From positions 1 to 64,000 of the forward strand of contig NZ_LDSL01000096.1 in NCBI RefSeq assembly GCF_001476815.1: a stretch of 64,000 nt of DNA. The letters are read 5' to 3'. The notes below the pieces were generated by a model that worked only from the letters and a program-made list of their open reading frames with translations, made no database searches and had not been told where the DNA came from. Below, piece after piece: positions 35,560 to 44,788 of the stretch. How positions within the stretch are numbered: the stretch's first letter is position 1; every line of letters begins with the position of its first letter. The position numbers and the translations under genes are program-made. This stretch comes from Pseudacidovorax intermedius (GTDB taxonomy: Bacteria > Pseudomonadota > Gammaproteobacteria > Burkholderiales > Burkholderiaceae_C).

Positions 35560-36783
35560 ATGCAGCAAGCGCTGAACAAGCCGTTGGCCGGCATCCGCGT
35601 CCTGGACCTGAGCCGCATCCTGGCCGGTCCCATGACGGGCCAGTGGCTGGCCGACCTGGGCGCCGACGTCATCAAGGTCGAGCGGCCTGGCAAGGGTGAC
35701 GAGTCCCGCACCTATGGCCCGCCCTTCCTGCGCGACCGCGACGGCAAGCCGACCGACACCGCCGCGTTCTACCTTGCCTGCAACCGCGGCAAGCGATCCA
35801 TGACGATCGACCTGGGCTCGGCCGAGGGCCAGGACATCGTGCGAGGACTGGCGGCGCAGAGCGACGTGCTGATCGAGAACTTCCGCGCCGGCACGCTGGC
35901 GCGCTACGGCCTGGGCCACGAACAGCTGCGCGCACTGAACCCGCGCCTGGTGTACTGCTCCATCACGGGCTTCGGCCAGGACGGCCCCTATGCACGTCGC
36001 CCGGGCTACGACGGCATCTTCCAGGCGCTGGGTGGCCTTATGGCGACAAGCGGCCATCCGGAGGAGCCCATGAAGGTCGGCATGAGCATCGTCGACGTGA
36101 TCACCAGCCTGTATGCGGTCATGGCCATCCAGGCCGCGCTGCGCCAGCGCGACCAGGCTACCGGCTTGGGCCAGCACGTCGACATGGCGCTGCTGGACTG
36201 CACCGTCGCGACGCTCTCCCACTATGCGATGAGCTACCTGACAACCGGCGAGGCGCCGCTGCGGCGCGGCAACGGCGGCTATGGTGGCGTGCCATCGCAA
36301 GCCTTCCGGTGCAAGGACAGGTCCATCTTCCTGGTGGCGGCAAATAACGCACAGTTTGGCCGCCTGTGCGAGGCCATCGGCCTGCCCCAGTTGCCCGGGG
36401 ATCCGCGTTTCGACAGCACGTCCCGCCGCATCGCCAACCGTGCCGTGCTCGTCGATCTGCTGGCGGCCACATTGGCGCAGATGGAGTCGACCGACGTGCT
36501 GGCCCGGCTGGAACTGGCCGACGTGCCTGCCAGCCCCGTCAATGAGTTGCCGGAGGTCTTCGCCGATCCGCAGGTGCGCCACCGGGGCATGTTGCAGCAG
36601 GTCGACCATCCGCTCGGCGGTTCGATGTATCTGGTGGCCAACCCGCTGCGGATGTCGTGCTCGGCCGTGGGCGCATCGCGGCCGCCGCCGCTCGTCGGAG
36701 AGCACACCCGCGAGATCCTGAAGGAGCTCGCGGGGATGGACGACGTGCACATCGATGCCTTGATGGCCCAGGGCGTGGTCTGA
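35560..36783 (+). CDS. Class III (CaiB/BaiF) CoA-transferase
   Basis: 407 residues. Moves CoA between carboxylic acids. Seen: GIRVLDLSRILAGPMTGQWLADLGADVIKVERPGKGD, the NRGKRS motif, the catalytic aspartate region VGMSIVDVITSLYA, and the C-terminal PPPLVGEHTREIL ending. It would activate the pathway acid using a CoA ester, possibly succinyl-CoA or acetyl-CoA. Six bases follow the previous stop. Confidence 0.94.
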   Translation: MQQALNKPLAGIRVLDLSRILAGPMTGQWLADLGADVIKVERPGKGDESRTYGPPFLRDRDGKPTDTAAFYLACNRGKRSMTIDLGSAEGQDIVRGLAAQSDVLIENFRAGTLARYGLGHEQLRALNPRLVYCSITGFGQDGPYARRPGYDGIFQALGGLMATSGHPEEPMKVGMSIVDVITSLYAVMAIQAALRQRDQATGLGQHVDMALLDCTVATLSHYAMSYLTTGEAPLRRGNGGYGGVPSQAFRCKDRSIFLVAANNAQFGRLCEAIGLPQLPGDPRFDSTSRRIANRAVLVDLLAATLAQMESTDVLARLELADVPASPVNELPEVFADPQVRHRGMLQQVDHPLGGSMYLVANPLRMSCSAVGASRPPPLVGEHTREILKELAGMDDVHIDALMAQGVV

Positions 36784-36786
36784 ACG

Positions 36787-37989
36787 ATGGACTTCGACTT
36801 TACGCCCGAGGAGCGCGCCTTCAGGACGCAGGTTCGCGACTTCATCGCCTCGAACCTGGATCCGCAGGTCCAGGCCAAGCTCGCCGAACACCGCTCGTTG
36901 ACGCGCGACGAGATCGTTGCATGGCAGCGCACCCTCGACGGCCGCAACTGGGCCACGCCCAGCTGGCCGGCCGCGTGGGGCGGGCCGGGCTTCACGCCGG
37001 TGCAGCGCTACATCTTCTTCGACGAACTTCACCAGGCCCCGGCGCCCGAGCCGCTGTCCTTCAACGTCGCCATGATCGGCCCCGTGATCGCCACTTTCGG
37101 CACGGATGCGCAGAAGCGCCGCTTCCTGCCGCGGATCCGCCGGCTGGACGATTGGTGGTGCCAGGGCTTCTCGGAGCCCGGCGCCGGTTCGGACCTGGCC
37201 TCGCTCAAAGCCTCCGCCCGGCGCGATGGCGAGCACTACGTGGTCAACGGCAGCAAGATCTGGCAGGGCATGGCGCACTATGCCGACTGGATGTTCACGC
37301 TGGTGCGCACCGATCCCACGGCGACCAAGCAGGCAGGCATTTCGATGCTGCTCATCGACCTTCGCCTGCCCGGAGTGGAGGTGCGTCCCATCGTCACCAT
37401 GGATGGTCGCCACGAGGTCAACGCCGTCTTCCTGGACGAGGTGCGCGTGCCGGTGGATTGCCGGGTCGGCGAGGAGAACGGCGGCTGGGCCATCACCAAG
37501 TTCCTGCTGGGCAACGAGCGCACCGGCATCGCGCGCGTCGGCATGTCACGCCATATCCTGAGGCGGGCGCGCACGCTGGCGCAGCAGCGCATTGCGTCCG
37601 GGGGCGAATGCCTGGCCGACGACCCGGTGTTTCGGCAGGCCGCGGCCGCGCTGGAGATAGAACTGCATGCGCTGGAGATCACGCAGATGCGGCTGATCGC
37701 CGAAGCGGATGCTCACTCGGGCACACCCGATCCGCGCTCCTCGATCCTCAAAATTCGGGGCACCCAACTGCGGCAGCAGGCGTCTGAACTGATGCTGTCG
37801 GCCGCCGGCCCTAGCGCACTGGCCGCTGCGGGCGAGTTTCAGGCCTTCGCGGACGGGCAGTGGCCTGCGCAGGCGCCCTGGTCGACTACGGTAGCGCCCG
37901 TCTACCTCTCGCTGCGCGCCGCATCCATCTACGGCGGCAGCACGGAGGTCCAGAAGAACATTCTGGCCAAGACGGTCCTGGGACTTTGA
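36787..37989 (+). CDS. Acyl-CoA dehydrogenase, GG(S/T)-type subunit
   Basis: 400 residues, full-length. The FAD-binding middle domain has WCQGFSEPGAGSDLASL and VNGSKIWQ; the C-terminus has SIYGGSTEVQKNILAKTVLGL, typical of FadE26/FadE28-like alpha subunits. It is immediately followed by a second, divergent dehydrogenase gene, the arrangement known for alpha2-beta2 heterotetramers in steroid side-chain degradation. Confidence 0.94.
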   Translation: MDFDFTPEERAFRTQVRDFIASNLDPQVQAKLAEHRSLTRDEIVAWQRTLDGRNWATPSWPAAWGGPGFTPVQRYIFFDELHQAPAPEPLSFNVAMIGPVIATFGTDAQKRRFLPRIRRLDDWWCQGFSEPGAGSDLASLKASARRDGEHYVVNGSKIWQGMAHYADWMFTLVRTDPTATKQAGISMLLIDLRLPGVEVRPIVTMDGRHEVNAVFLDEVRVPVDCRVGEENGGWAITKFLLGNERTGIARVGMSRHILRRARTLAQQRIASGGECLADDPVFRQAAAALEIELHALEITQMRLIAEADAHSGTPDPRSSILKIRGTQLRQQASELMLSAAGPSALAAAGEFQAFADGQWPAQAPWSTTVAPVYLSLRAASIYGGSTEVQKNILAKTVLGL

Positions 37990-37994
37990 ATAGC

Positions 37995-39143
37995 ATGGAC
38001 TTCTCATTCACGGAAGAGCAGCGCGCCCTGCAGGACGCGGTTTCGCGCTATTTGCGCCAGTCCTACGGCTTCCTGCAGCGCGAGGCGCGCCGACGCAGCG
38101 AGCGCGGATGGGACGACGGCACCTGGCGGGCGCTGGGCGAACTGGGTGTGCTGGCACTGCCCTTCGACCAGCAGCATGGCGGCCTGGGCGGCGGCACTGT
38201 CGAGACGATGCTGGTGGCGCAGGAGCTGGGTCGCGCGATGGTGATGGAGCCGTGGTTCGCCTCGGTGGTGCTGGCGGGCGGCACCCTGGCCGCCCTGGGC
38301 GGCCGCGACGCCGAGCGCTGGCTGCCATCGATCGCGTCGGGCGAGCAGATCTTCGCCCTCGCGCTGGAGGAGCCGGACACGGCATGGCGGCCTGCGCACA
38401 GCAGGCTGGCTGCGACCCGCGATGGCGAGGGCTACCGCGTGGACGGCAGCAAGATCCTCGTGGAGCACGGCGCGAGTGCAGACGTGCTGCTGGTGCTGGC
38501 CCGCACCTCGGGCGCCGTCGGCGAGGGCGCGGGTCTCAGCCTGTTCGCCATCGCCGCCGATCATCCCGGTATCCGGCGCAGCGGTTACCGACGCCACGAC
38601 GGCGTCCCAGTGGCCGACCTGGAGTTCGATCAGGTGCGACTCCCGGCGAGCGCTTTGCTCGGCACGGAGGGCGCGGCCCTCGCCGCCGTGGAACAGGCCA
38701 TCGACCGCGCCATGGCCGTACAGGCGGCCGAAGCGCTCGGACTCACTGAGTCGCTGCTTGCGCTCACGATCGAGCACCTGCAGACGCGCCAGCAGTTCGG
38801 TCGGCCGCTCGCGACCTTCCAGGTTCTGCAGCACGGTGCCGTCGACATGCTCGTGGCCATCGAGCAGGTGCGCAGCATGGCCTGGTTCGCTGCCAGCGCG
38901 GCAACCGGGCAAGACGCGGCGGCTCGCCGCCGGGCGATGTCCTCCGTGAAGTACCTGGTGGGGCGCAACGCTCGCATGGTGGCGCAGATGGCGGTGCAGC
39001 TGCACGGTGCGATCGGCCTCACCGACGAATGCGTGGTCAGCCACGCGTTTCGGCGCCTGATGTCGCTGGAGCTGCAGTTCGGCGACGCGCAGCATCACTT
39101 GGCGGCCTACGCAGTCGATGACAGGGTGGGAGCACAGCCGTGA
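37995..39143 (+). CDS. Acyl-CoA dehydrogenase, second (beta-type) subunit
   Basis: 382 residues from ATG 37995, five bases after the previous stop. The N-terminal MDFSFTEEQRALQDAVSRYL is typical. The C-terminal half has RQQFGRPLATFQVLQH and LHGAIGLTDECVVSHAFRRL but lacks the GG(S/T)xE motif of its partner. It looks like the non-catalytic half of a heteromeric dehydrogenase. Its stop overlaps the next gene as GTGA. Confidence 0.92.
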   Translation: MDFSFTEEQRALQDAVSRYLRQSYGFLQREARRRSERGWDDGTWRALGELGVLALPFDQQHGGLGGGTVETMLVAQELGRAMVMEPWFASVVLAGGTLAALGGRDAERWLPSIASGEQIFALALEEPDTAWRPAHSRLAATRDGEGYRVDGSKILVEHGASADVLLVLARTSGAVGEGAGLSLFAIAADHPGIRRSGYRRHDGVPVADLEFDQVRLPASALLGTEGAALAAVEQAIDRAMAVQAAEALGLTESLLALTIEHLQTRQQFGRPLATFQVLQHGAVDMLVAIEQVRSMAWFAASAATGQDAAARRRAMSSVKYLVGRNARMVAQMAVQLHGAIGLTDECVVSHAFRRLMSLELQFGDAQHHLAAYAVDDRVGAQP

Positions 39144-40306
39144 CATCCGCCGCGTTGGCCTGCATCGCAGGCGCCTTCGAGCATCCGCTGCGCAACACTC
39201 CTCATCTGAGCCTCGCACAGATCCACGAACAGGTCGCACGCGGCGCTTTGGCGGATGCGGGGCTGAGCTTCTCCGACGTCGACGGTTACTTCTGCGCCGG
39301 CGATGCGCCGGGCCTGGGACCGCATTCGATGGTGGATTATCTGGGCCTTCAGGTGCGCCATGTAGACACGACGGACACCGGCGGCTCGGCGCCCCTTCTG
39401 CATGCCGCCCACGCAGCCCAGGCCATTGCCCAGGGCCGCTGCCGGGTTGCCCTGGTGACGATGGGCGGGGTGCCCCGCTCGCAGCCCCGGCTGTACGGTG
39501 CCACGGTCCGGCCGGCGGACGCCACGCCGGAAGGTCCGTTCGAGTCACCTTACCGCGGCGCGGTCGCACCGATGTATGCGCTGGTGGCACGACGGCACAT
39601 GCATGAGTACGGCACCACCCCTCGCCAGCTCGCCTGGATCAAGGCGGCCTTTTCACAGCACGCCCAGCACAACCCCCATGCCATGCTGCGCCAGGTGGTG
39701 ACGCCCGACGACGTGCTGGCCTCGCCGCTGGTGGCCGATCCGCTGCATCGGCTGGACTGCTGCGTGGTGAGCGACGGCGGAGGCGCGCTGGTGGTCGTCC
39801 ATCCCGACGTGATGAAGTCCCTTGCCAAGCCGCGGATCGAGATCCGGGGCAGTGGCGAGTCGGTCAAGGGCCAATTGGGCGGAGACGTGGACCTGAGCTG
39901 GTCGGCCACGCGGCACGCGGGCGCCGCCGCCTTCGCCCACGCAGGTCTGGGCACGCAGGACATTGATTACGCCTCGCTATACGACAGCTTCACCATCACG
40001 GTCCTGATGCAGCTCGAAGACCTAGGCTTCTGCGCAAAGGGCGAAGGCGGCCGCTTCGTGGAAGAGGGCGGTCTGCTTGCCCGCGGCGGCCGCCTGCCGG
40101 TCAACACCGATGGCGGCGGGCTGTGCAACAACCATCCCGCCAACCGCGGAGGCATGGTCAAAGTGATCGAGGCCGTCCGCCAGTTACGCGGGGAGGCCCA
40201 CCCCGCCGTGCAGGTGCCGGGCTGCGAGCATGCCCTGGTCAGCGGTGTTGGAGGACTGCTGGGCTCCCGGCACGGCAGCGCCGTGCTCATCCTCACCCGC
40301 ACGTAG
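39140..40306 (+). CDS. Thiolase-like protein, SCP-x/Ltp2 type
   Basis: 388 residues from a GTG at 39140 overlapping the previous stop. It has a thiolase fold but lacks the nucleophilic cysteine: the segment reads DTTDTGGSAPLLHAAHAA. The C-terminal GGGLCNNHPANRGG stretch is typical of the lipid-transfer thiolase group. Paired with the DUF35 protein that follows, it resembles the Ltp2-ChsH2 aldolase of steroid catabolism, which cleaves a beta-hydroxy acyl-CoA by retro-aldol reaction. That activity is inferred from family and pairing. Confidence 0.88.
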   Translation: MTSAALACIAGAFEHPLRNTPHLSLAQIHEQVARGALADAGLSFSDVDGYFCAGDAPGLGPHSMVDYLGLQVRHVDTTDTGGSAPLLHAAHAAQAIAQGRCRVALVTMGGVPRSQPRLYGATVRPADATPEGPFESPYRGAVAPMYALVARRHMHEYGTTPRQLAWIKAAFSQHAQHNPHAMLRQVVTPDDVLASPLVADPLHRLDCCVVSDGGGALVVVHPDVMKSLAKPRIEIRGSGESVKGQLGGDVDLSWSATRHAGAAAFAHAGLGTQDIDYASLYDSFTITVLMQLEDLGFCAKGEGGRFVEEGGLLARGGRLPVNTDGGGLCNNHPANRGGMVKVIEAVRQLRGEAHPAVQVPGCEHALVSGVGGLLGSRHGSAVLILTRT

Positions 40307-40317
40307 GACCGACAGAC

Positions 40318-40728
40318 ATGAACAGCACCATCGACGATCCCGTCAGGACGGCCGCGTCCATACCCTGGCTCGACGCCTGTGCGCAGAGCGCGTTGACTTA
40401 TGGCCATTGCGCCGCCTGCGGCAAGGCGCATTTCTATCCCCGGCCCCACTGCCCGCATTGCCATGCATCCGACACCGGCCGAGCGACGTCTGCCGGCATC
40501 GGCGCGATCTATTCGTGGACGACGGTGCATTCCAAGGCTGCCTCCTACACGCTGGCCTACGTTCGGCTAGAGGAGGGCTTCACGATGCTGACCCACCTAG
40601 TAGGCGATCCACCCGTAGACGGCTGGCATGTCGGCTTGTCGGTGGTGCTGGGATGGGTGGTGACGGCCAACGGCCAGAACATGCCGGTGTTCCAGCAGAA
40701 CCGGACCAACAAGGAGCAGGCCGCATGA
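40318..40728 (+). CDS. Zn-ribbon/OB-fold protein (DUF35)
   Basis: 136 residues. The N-terminal rubredoxin-like zinc ribbon has Cys31, Cys34, Cys45 and Cys48, then an OB fold (IGAIYSWTTVHSKAASYTLAYVRLEEG). DUF35 proteins bind acyl-CoA and partner thiolase-like proteins. It sits 11 bases after its partner and overlaps the next gene as ATGA. Confidence 0.92.
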   Translation: MNSTIDDPVRTAASIPWLDACAQSALTYGHCAACGKAHFYPRPHCPHCHASDTGRATSAGIGAIYSWTTVHSKAASYTLAYVRLEEGFTMLTHLVGDPPVDGWHVGLSVVLGWVVTANGQNMPVFQQNRTNKEQAA

Positions 40729-41501
40729 GTTTCATCGAACAGGCGCGTGACGGCGATGTCGTAACGCTGACCATGAATCGGCCGCAGACGCGCAATGCCC
40801 TTGGGCACGCCGACGCCGAGGAGTTCGTGCGTGTTCTAGAGACCGTCGCCCTCGATCGATCCGTCAAGGCGTTGATCTTGACTGGTGCAGGCAGTGCATT
40901 TTCTGCGGGCGGGGACATCAAGGCCATGGCATTGACTATTGAGCTACGCCAGGCGGCGGCCGCTACGCGCCTGGACTATCGCGAGGGCATCCAGCGCATC
41001 CCTGCTGCGCTCCACGCGCTGGAGATCCCGACGATCGCTGCGGTCAACGGGCCAGCCATGGGCGTGGGCTGCGACCTCGCCTGCATGTGCGACCTGCGGC
41101 TCGCCGCACCGTCAGCGCGCTTCGCGCAGAGCTTCATCAAGGTGGGGCTCATTTCCGGCGACGGCGGCCTCTGGTTTCTCCAGCGGGTCGTTGGGCCACA
41201 GCGCGCCGCGGAGATGGCCTTCACGGGCGATCCTATCGATGCTGCCAAGGCGCTGGCGTGGGGCCTCGTCGCCGAGGTTGTTGAGGCCGAAAAGCTTCTC
41301 CCCGCCGCGCAGCGTCTGGCTCAGCGCATCGCCGCCAATCCCGCGGCGACGCTGCGCATGAGCAAGCGACTCATGAGGGAGGCACCGTTTACCTCTCTCG
41401 ACACCTTTCTGCAGCTTTCGGCCGGCCTGCAGGCATTGGCACAGGACAGCCCTGAGCATGCCGCGGCCGTCCGAGCTTTTCTCGAAAGAGGCAAACTATG
41501 A
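40725..41501 (+). CDS. Enoyl-CoA hydratase/isomerase, PaaG-like
   Basis: 258 residues. Crotonase motifs are VVTLTMNRPQTRNAL, GAGSAFSAGGDIKAM, GVGCDLACMCDLR (Asp at the first catalytic Glu position) and FIKVGLISGDGGLWFL, again of the PaaG type with an Asp in SGDGG. It is coupled by overlap at both ends, and probably supplies the beta-hydroxy acyl-CoA for the neighbouring aldolase-like pair. Confidence 0.92.
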   Translation: MSFIEQARDGDVVTLTMNRPQTRNALGHADAEEFVRVLETVALDRSVKALILTGAGSAFSAGGDIKAMALTIELRQAAAATRLDYREGIQRIPAALHALEIPTIAAVNGPAMGVGCDLACMCDLRLAAPSARFAQSFIKVGLISGDGGLWFLQRVVGPQRAAEMAFTGDPIDAAKALAWGLVAEVVEAEKLLPAAQRLAQRIAANPAATLRMSKRLMREAPFTSLDTFLQLSAGLQALAQDSPEHAAAVRAFLERGKL

Positions 41502-42640
41502 CGACCGACCTGTCGATTTCCCGCAGCGATTCGAGCGCCGCTGGCGAAGCGCTGCGCACGGAGGTGCGCCGCTTCCTTGAAAAGCATGTGGCAAACCTTT
41601 CTCCGCGCAAGAAGGCGGAGAGTTGGACCGCCTTCGAACCCAGTTTCAGTCTTGCTTTGGGCGAGCGCGGATGGATTGGGATGACTTGGCCTGCGCGCTA
41701 CGGCGGCCACGATCGATCTGCACTGGAGCGCTACGTCGTGCTGGAAGAGTTGCTGGCCGCCGGGGCACCCTGTGGCGCGCATTGGATTGCCGATCGGCAA
41801 AGCGGCCCGCTTCTGCTGCGCTACGGCACTGAGGCGCAGAAAGAGCGGCTGCTGCCGCGCATGGCGCGCGGCGAACTCTATTTCTGCATCGGCATGAGCG
41901 AGCCCGACGCCGGTTCCGACGTGGCTGCCTTGCGCACCCGCGCCGAGCGCGTCGCCGACGGATGGCGGATCAACGGAACCAAGCTGTGGACGACCAACGC
42001 CCATCGTGCCCACTACATGATCGCGCTGGTTCGTACCGATGCGCAGGCCAAGCGGCATGACGGGCTGTCACAGCTGCTCATCGACCTGAAGACGCCGGGG
42101 ATCACCATTCGCCCCATCCGCAATCTCGCGGGCGAAAAAGACTTCAACGAGGTCGTTTTTCAGGATGCCGTGGTGCCGCACGATGCACTGCTCGGCGAGG
42201 AAGGCCATGGCTGGGCGCAGGTGACCGCCGAGCTGGCGCTGGAGCGCAGCGGGCCGGAACGTTACCTCAGCAGCCTGCAGCTGATGGTGCAGATGGCCGA
42301 AGCCGCGGACGCTTCGGATGCCGGACAGGTCGAGGCCATCGGTCGGCTGATGGCCGAACTCGCCACCTTGCGCGCCATGTCCTTCGGCGTGGCAGGCATG
42401 CTGACCCGAGGGGAGCGGCCCAACGTCGTGGCAGCGATCGTCAAGGCCTTGGGCAACGACATCGAGCAGCGCCTGCCCCAGGTGGCGCACGACCTCTTCG
42501 GGGGCGGCGCACAAGCGGCGCATCCAGCGCTCGCCGAGGTGGCGCAGTACCTGACACAGGTCGCGCCCTCGTTCTCCTTGCGGGGGGGAACGCGGGAGAT
42601 CCTCCGCGGGATCATCGCCCGTGAACTGGGCCTTCGCTAA
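41498..42640 (+). CDS. Acyl-CoA dehydrogenase, GGT-type subunit
   Basis: 380 residues; ATGA overlap with the previous gene. Motifs are CIGMSEPDAGSDVAALRT, INGTKLWTTNAHRA, GEKDFNEVVFQDAVVP and the C-terminal SFSLRGGTREILRGIIARELGLR. It forms a pair with the following gene, repeating the arrangement at 36787-39143. Confidence 0.94.
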   Translation: MTTDLSISRSDSSAAGEALRTEVRRFLEKHVANLSPRKKAESWTAFEPSFSLALGERGWIGMTWPARYGGHDRSALERYVVLEELLAAGAPCGAHWIADRQSGPLLLRYGTEAQKERLLPRMARGELYFCIGMSEPDAGSDVAALRTRAERVADGWRINGTKLWTTNAHRAHYMIALVRTDAQAKRHDGLSQLLIDLKTPGITIRPIRNLAGEKDFNEVVFQDAVVPHDALLGEEGHGWAQVTAELALERSGPERYLSSLQLMVQMAEAADASDAGQVEAIGRLMAELATLRAMSFGVAGMLTRGERPNVVAAIVKALGNDIEQRLPQVAHDLFGGGAQAAHPALAEVAQYLTQVAPSFSLRGGTREILRGIIARELGLR

Positions 42641-42653
42641 CAGGATGAAAGCC

Positions 42654-43733
42654 ATGACCCAAGACGACTCCGTGGTCCTCCAGGTTCGAGATGCCGCGCA
42701 CCGGCTCTTCGCTGATCTCGCCGAACGGCAGAAGAAGGCGCAACGCGCGGACGTGCAGGCGCAGCGCTTGTCCGTGCCGCTGTGGAACGACGTGGAGGCC
42801 GCCGGTTTTGACCGTCTGCTGGCCGGCGACATGGACGGGGAGGGCTGGCCCTGTGCTGCAGAGGTCCTGATGGCCCAGGGCTACCACGGCGTCGCCCTGC
42901 CGCTGGCCGAGACCTTGGTGGCGCGTGGACTTCTGCAGCAGGCCGGACTTTCTTCCGAGGTACCGGGACCCCTGTCCGTCGTCCAGGTCTGCGCGGGCGG
43001 CCCGGAGCAACGCGATGTATCTGCGGCCGGCGTACGACTGAATGCTACGGGTCTGGTGATGCCCTGGGGCATGGACGCGCGGCGCTTGCTGGTCACCTGG
43101 GCGAGCGACGATGGTCGCGGCAACGGTGTGGCGCTCTTCGAGCCTCCAACGGCAGCCGATGCGTGGGCTGTCAGTCGAAACACGGCAGGCGAGCCCCGCG
43201 CCACGCTGCTGCGCATGGCGGGGTGGTCAGTATGCGACGGCCGGCTGCCGATGCATGCCGATGTGCGCGGCTGGTGTGCGCTGGCGACGTCGAGTCTCAT
43301 CGTCGGCGCCGCCCGTCGTGTGCTCGATCTTTCCATTTCTTACGCCAACGACCGGGTCCAGTTCGGCCGGAACATCGGCAAGTTCCAGGCACTGCAGCAT
43401 GCGCTCGCCGAGCTGAGCTGCGAAATCGCCGCCGCGACCATGGCGGTGAACGTTGCCGCCCACGGCATGGAAACGCGCATCGCCATCGATGAGGTCGCTG
43501 TCGCCAAGATCCGTGCGGGGAGATGCGCTGGCATTGCCGCTGCGGTCGGCCATCAGGTCCACGGCGCCATCGGTTTCACCGACGAGCATTCCCTGCATCA
43601 CTTCACTCGCCGCCTGTGGTCCTGGCGCGGCGAGTGGGGGACGGAGCGGGAATGGGCACTCCAGCTCGGTGATCGCACCATTCGATCCGGCGGAGCGCAA
43701 GTTTGGCCGCACATCGTCGAGATGTCCCGTTAG
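42654..43733 (+). CDS. Acyl-CoA dehydrogenase, second (beta-type) subunit
   Basis: 359 residues from ATG 42654 (AGGA about eight bases upstream); a GTG at 42621 and an ATG at 42645 are alternatives. It lacks an obvious GGT motif. The C-terminal RVQFGRNIGKFQALQH and HGAIGFTDEHSLHHFTRRL resemble the beta-type subunit at 37995. The N-terminus is less conserved, and the FAD-domain motifs are weak, as expected for a structural subunit. Confidence 0.88.
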   Translation: MTQDDSVVLQVRDAAHRLFADLAERQKKAQRADVQAQRLSVPLWNDVEAAGFDRLLAGDMDGEGWPCAAEVLMAQGYHGVALPLAETLVARGLLQQAGLSSEVPGPLSVVQVCAGGPEQRDVSAAGVRLNATGLVMPWGMDARRLLVTWASDDGRGNGVALFEPPTAADAWAVSRNTAGEPRATLLRMAGWSVCDGRLPMHADVRGWCALATSSLIVGAARRVLDLSISYANDRVQFGRNIGKFQALQHALAELSCEIAAATMAVNVAAHGMETRIAIDEVAVAKIRAGRCAGIAAAVGHQVHGAIGFTDEHSLHHFTRRLWSWRGEWGTEREWALQLGDRTIRSGGAQVWPHIVEMSR

Positions 43734-43799
43734 CGGTTCGCGCCACGGAGCCGGGTCGAATCTCTCTCCGCCCATTGCCTTTTCAACGAGAACAGACTT

Positions 43800-44303
43800 A
43801 TGAGCATTGCAGCCGCTCTTCCCCGTCCGACCTTTGCAGTCCCTGCTCACGGTGTGCCCGAGGCCCTTCACAGAGGGCAGGATGACCTTCCCTTCGTCGA
43901 ATTCGACCACGGCGTCGAGATGCAGGTCTTGCAGGTCGATATTCCGACCGGCCTATGGATCGTCAGGATGCGGATGGCGCCTGGCACGACGTTGCCGACG
44001 CACAAGCACACGGGCGAGGTCTACGCCTTCACGATTGCCGGATCGTGGCGCTACCTCGAATACCCCGAGGTGAATGTCGCCGGCTCCTATCTCTACGAGC
44101 CGGCCGGCTCCGTCCATACCCTGCATGTGCCGGCAACCAACAAGGAGCCGACGGATGTGTGGTTCGCCATACGTGGGCCGAACCTGAACCTGGACGAGGA
44201 CGGCAATGTGTCGCTCGTCTTCGATGCGGCCTTCGTTCTGAGCGTCTACCGTTCTCGGTGCCGGAAGATGGGGCTTGCGGTTCCCAAGGTGATCGGCGCG
44301 TGA
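43800..44303 (+). CDS. Cupin dioxygenase, 2,4'-dihydroxyacetophenone dioxygenase-like
   Basis: 167 residues with one cupin domain. The metal ligands fit His68, His70, Glu73 (PTHKHTGE) and His106 (GSVHTLH). The run HTGEVYAFTIAGSWRYLEYP is typical of the 2,4'-dihydroxyacetophenone dioxygenase/ChrR-like family, which cleaves a C-C bond of an aromatic ketone side chain. It ends the operon 66 bases after the last dehydrogenase, suggesting an aryl or cyclic ketone intermediate in this pathway. Confidence 0.85.
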   Translation: MSIAAALPRPTFAVPAHGVPEALHRGQDDLPFVEFDHGVEMQVLQVDIPTGLWIVRMRMAPGTTLPTHKHTGEVYAFTIAGSWRYLEYPEVNVAGSYLYEPAGSVHTLHVPATNKEPTDVWFAIRGPNLNLDEDGNVSLVFDAAFVLSVYRSRCRKMGLAVPKVIGA

Positions 44304-44596
44304 GCAACCGATCAGGCGTCGCAAGCGCCAACCTGGGCTCTCGCTCCGCCAGACCTTCAGTTGGACTTGATCTGGAACGGCCGAATATTCTGCTGGTCCC
44401 GTGCCGATTCTCGCTTCATGCGTGGTTCAAATGACGCGGGCGGTCGTGGGGCATTGGAGAATCGTTTGCGCATTTCGGTGCCGCTCACCTTTTAGTAATC
44501 AGTGGCGTCTCAGTAATAGTCGCGTGCTGATCATCGAGTCGGCACGGGCAGATCCAAACCTGAATTGCAACACCTGCTCTCCGCTAATGTAAGGAG
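44304..44596. other. Gap after the catabolic operon
   Basis: 293 bases, no gene recognised. It is more A/T-rich toward its right end, where the IS30 fragment begins. Confidence 0.4.
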
Positions 44597-44722
44597 ATGC
44601 CAATTGCCTCGAAGACATACCGCCAATTCCAGCCCGAAGACCGTGTGACGCTGGCGAGCTCGCGCCAGCAGGGCGTAGGCGGCGCGCACGCTCAACTATC
44701 GGAATCGGGATTTTGCCGATGA
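44597..44722 (+). pseudogene. IS30-family transposase N-terminal fragment
   Basis: ATG with AAGGAG directly before it. The 41-residue product starts MPIASKTYRQFQPEDRV and continues TLASSRQQGVG, matching the start of IS30 transposases (YxxLxxxxRxxLAxLRxxG) before a frameshift and stop. It marks the left edge of the element-derived block. Confidence 0.6.
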
Positions 44723-44788
44723 CTGAACAAGGAAGAGGTAACACAGCAGTATGCGAGACCCCGATACGGTGTATTGCCCGCGGCTGCT

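Noticed and set aside
35317-37413. 698-codon minus-strand frame opposite the CoA transferase and dehydrogenase genes
   Set aside because: Antisense shadow; no domain, no ribosome site, and the plus-strand genes are complete.
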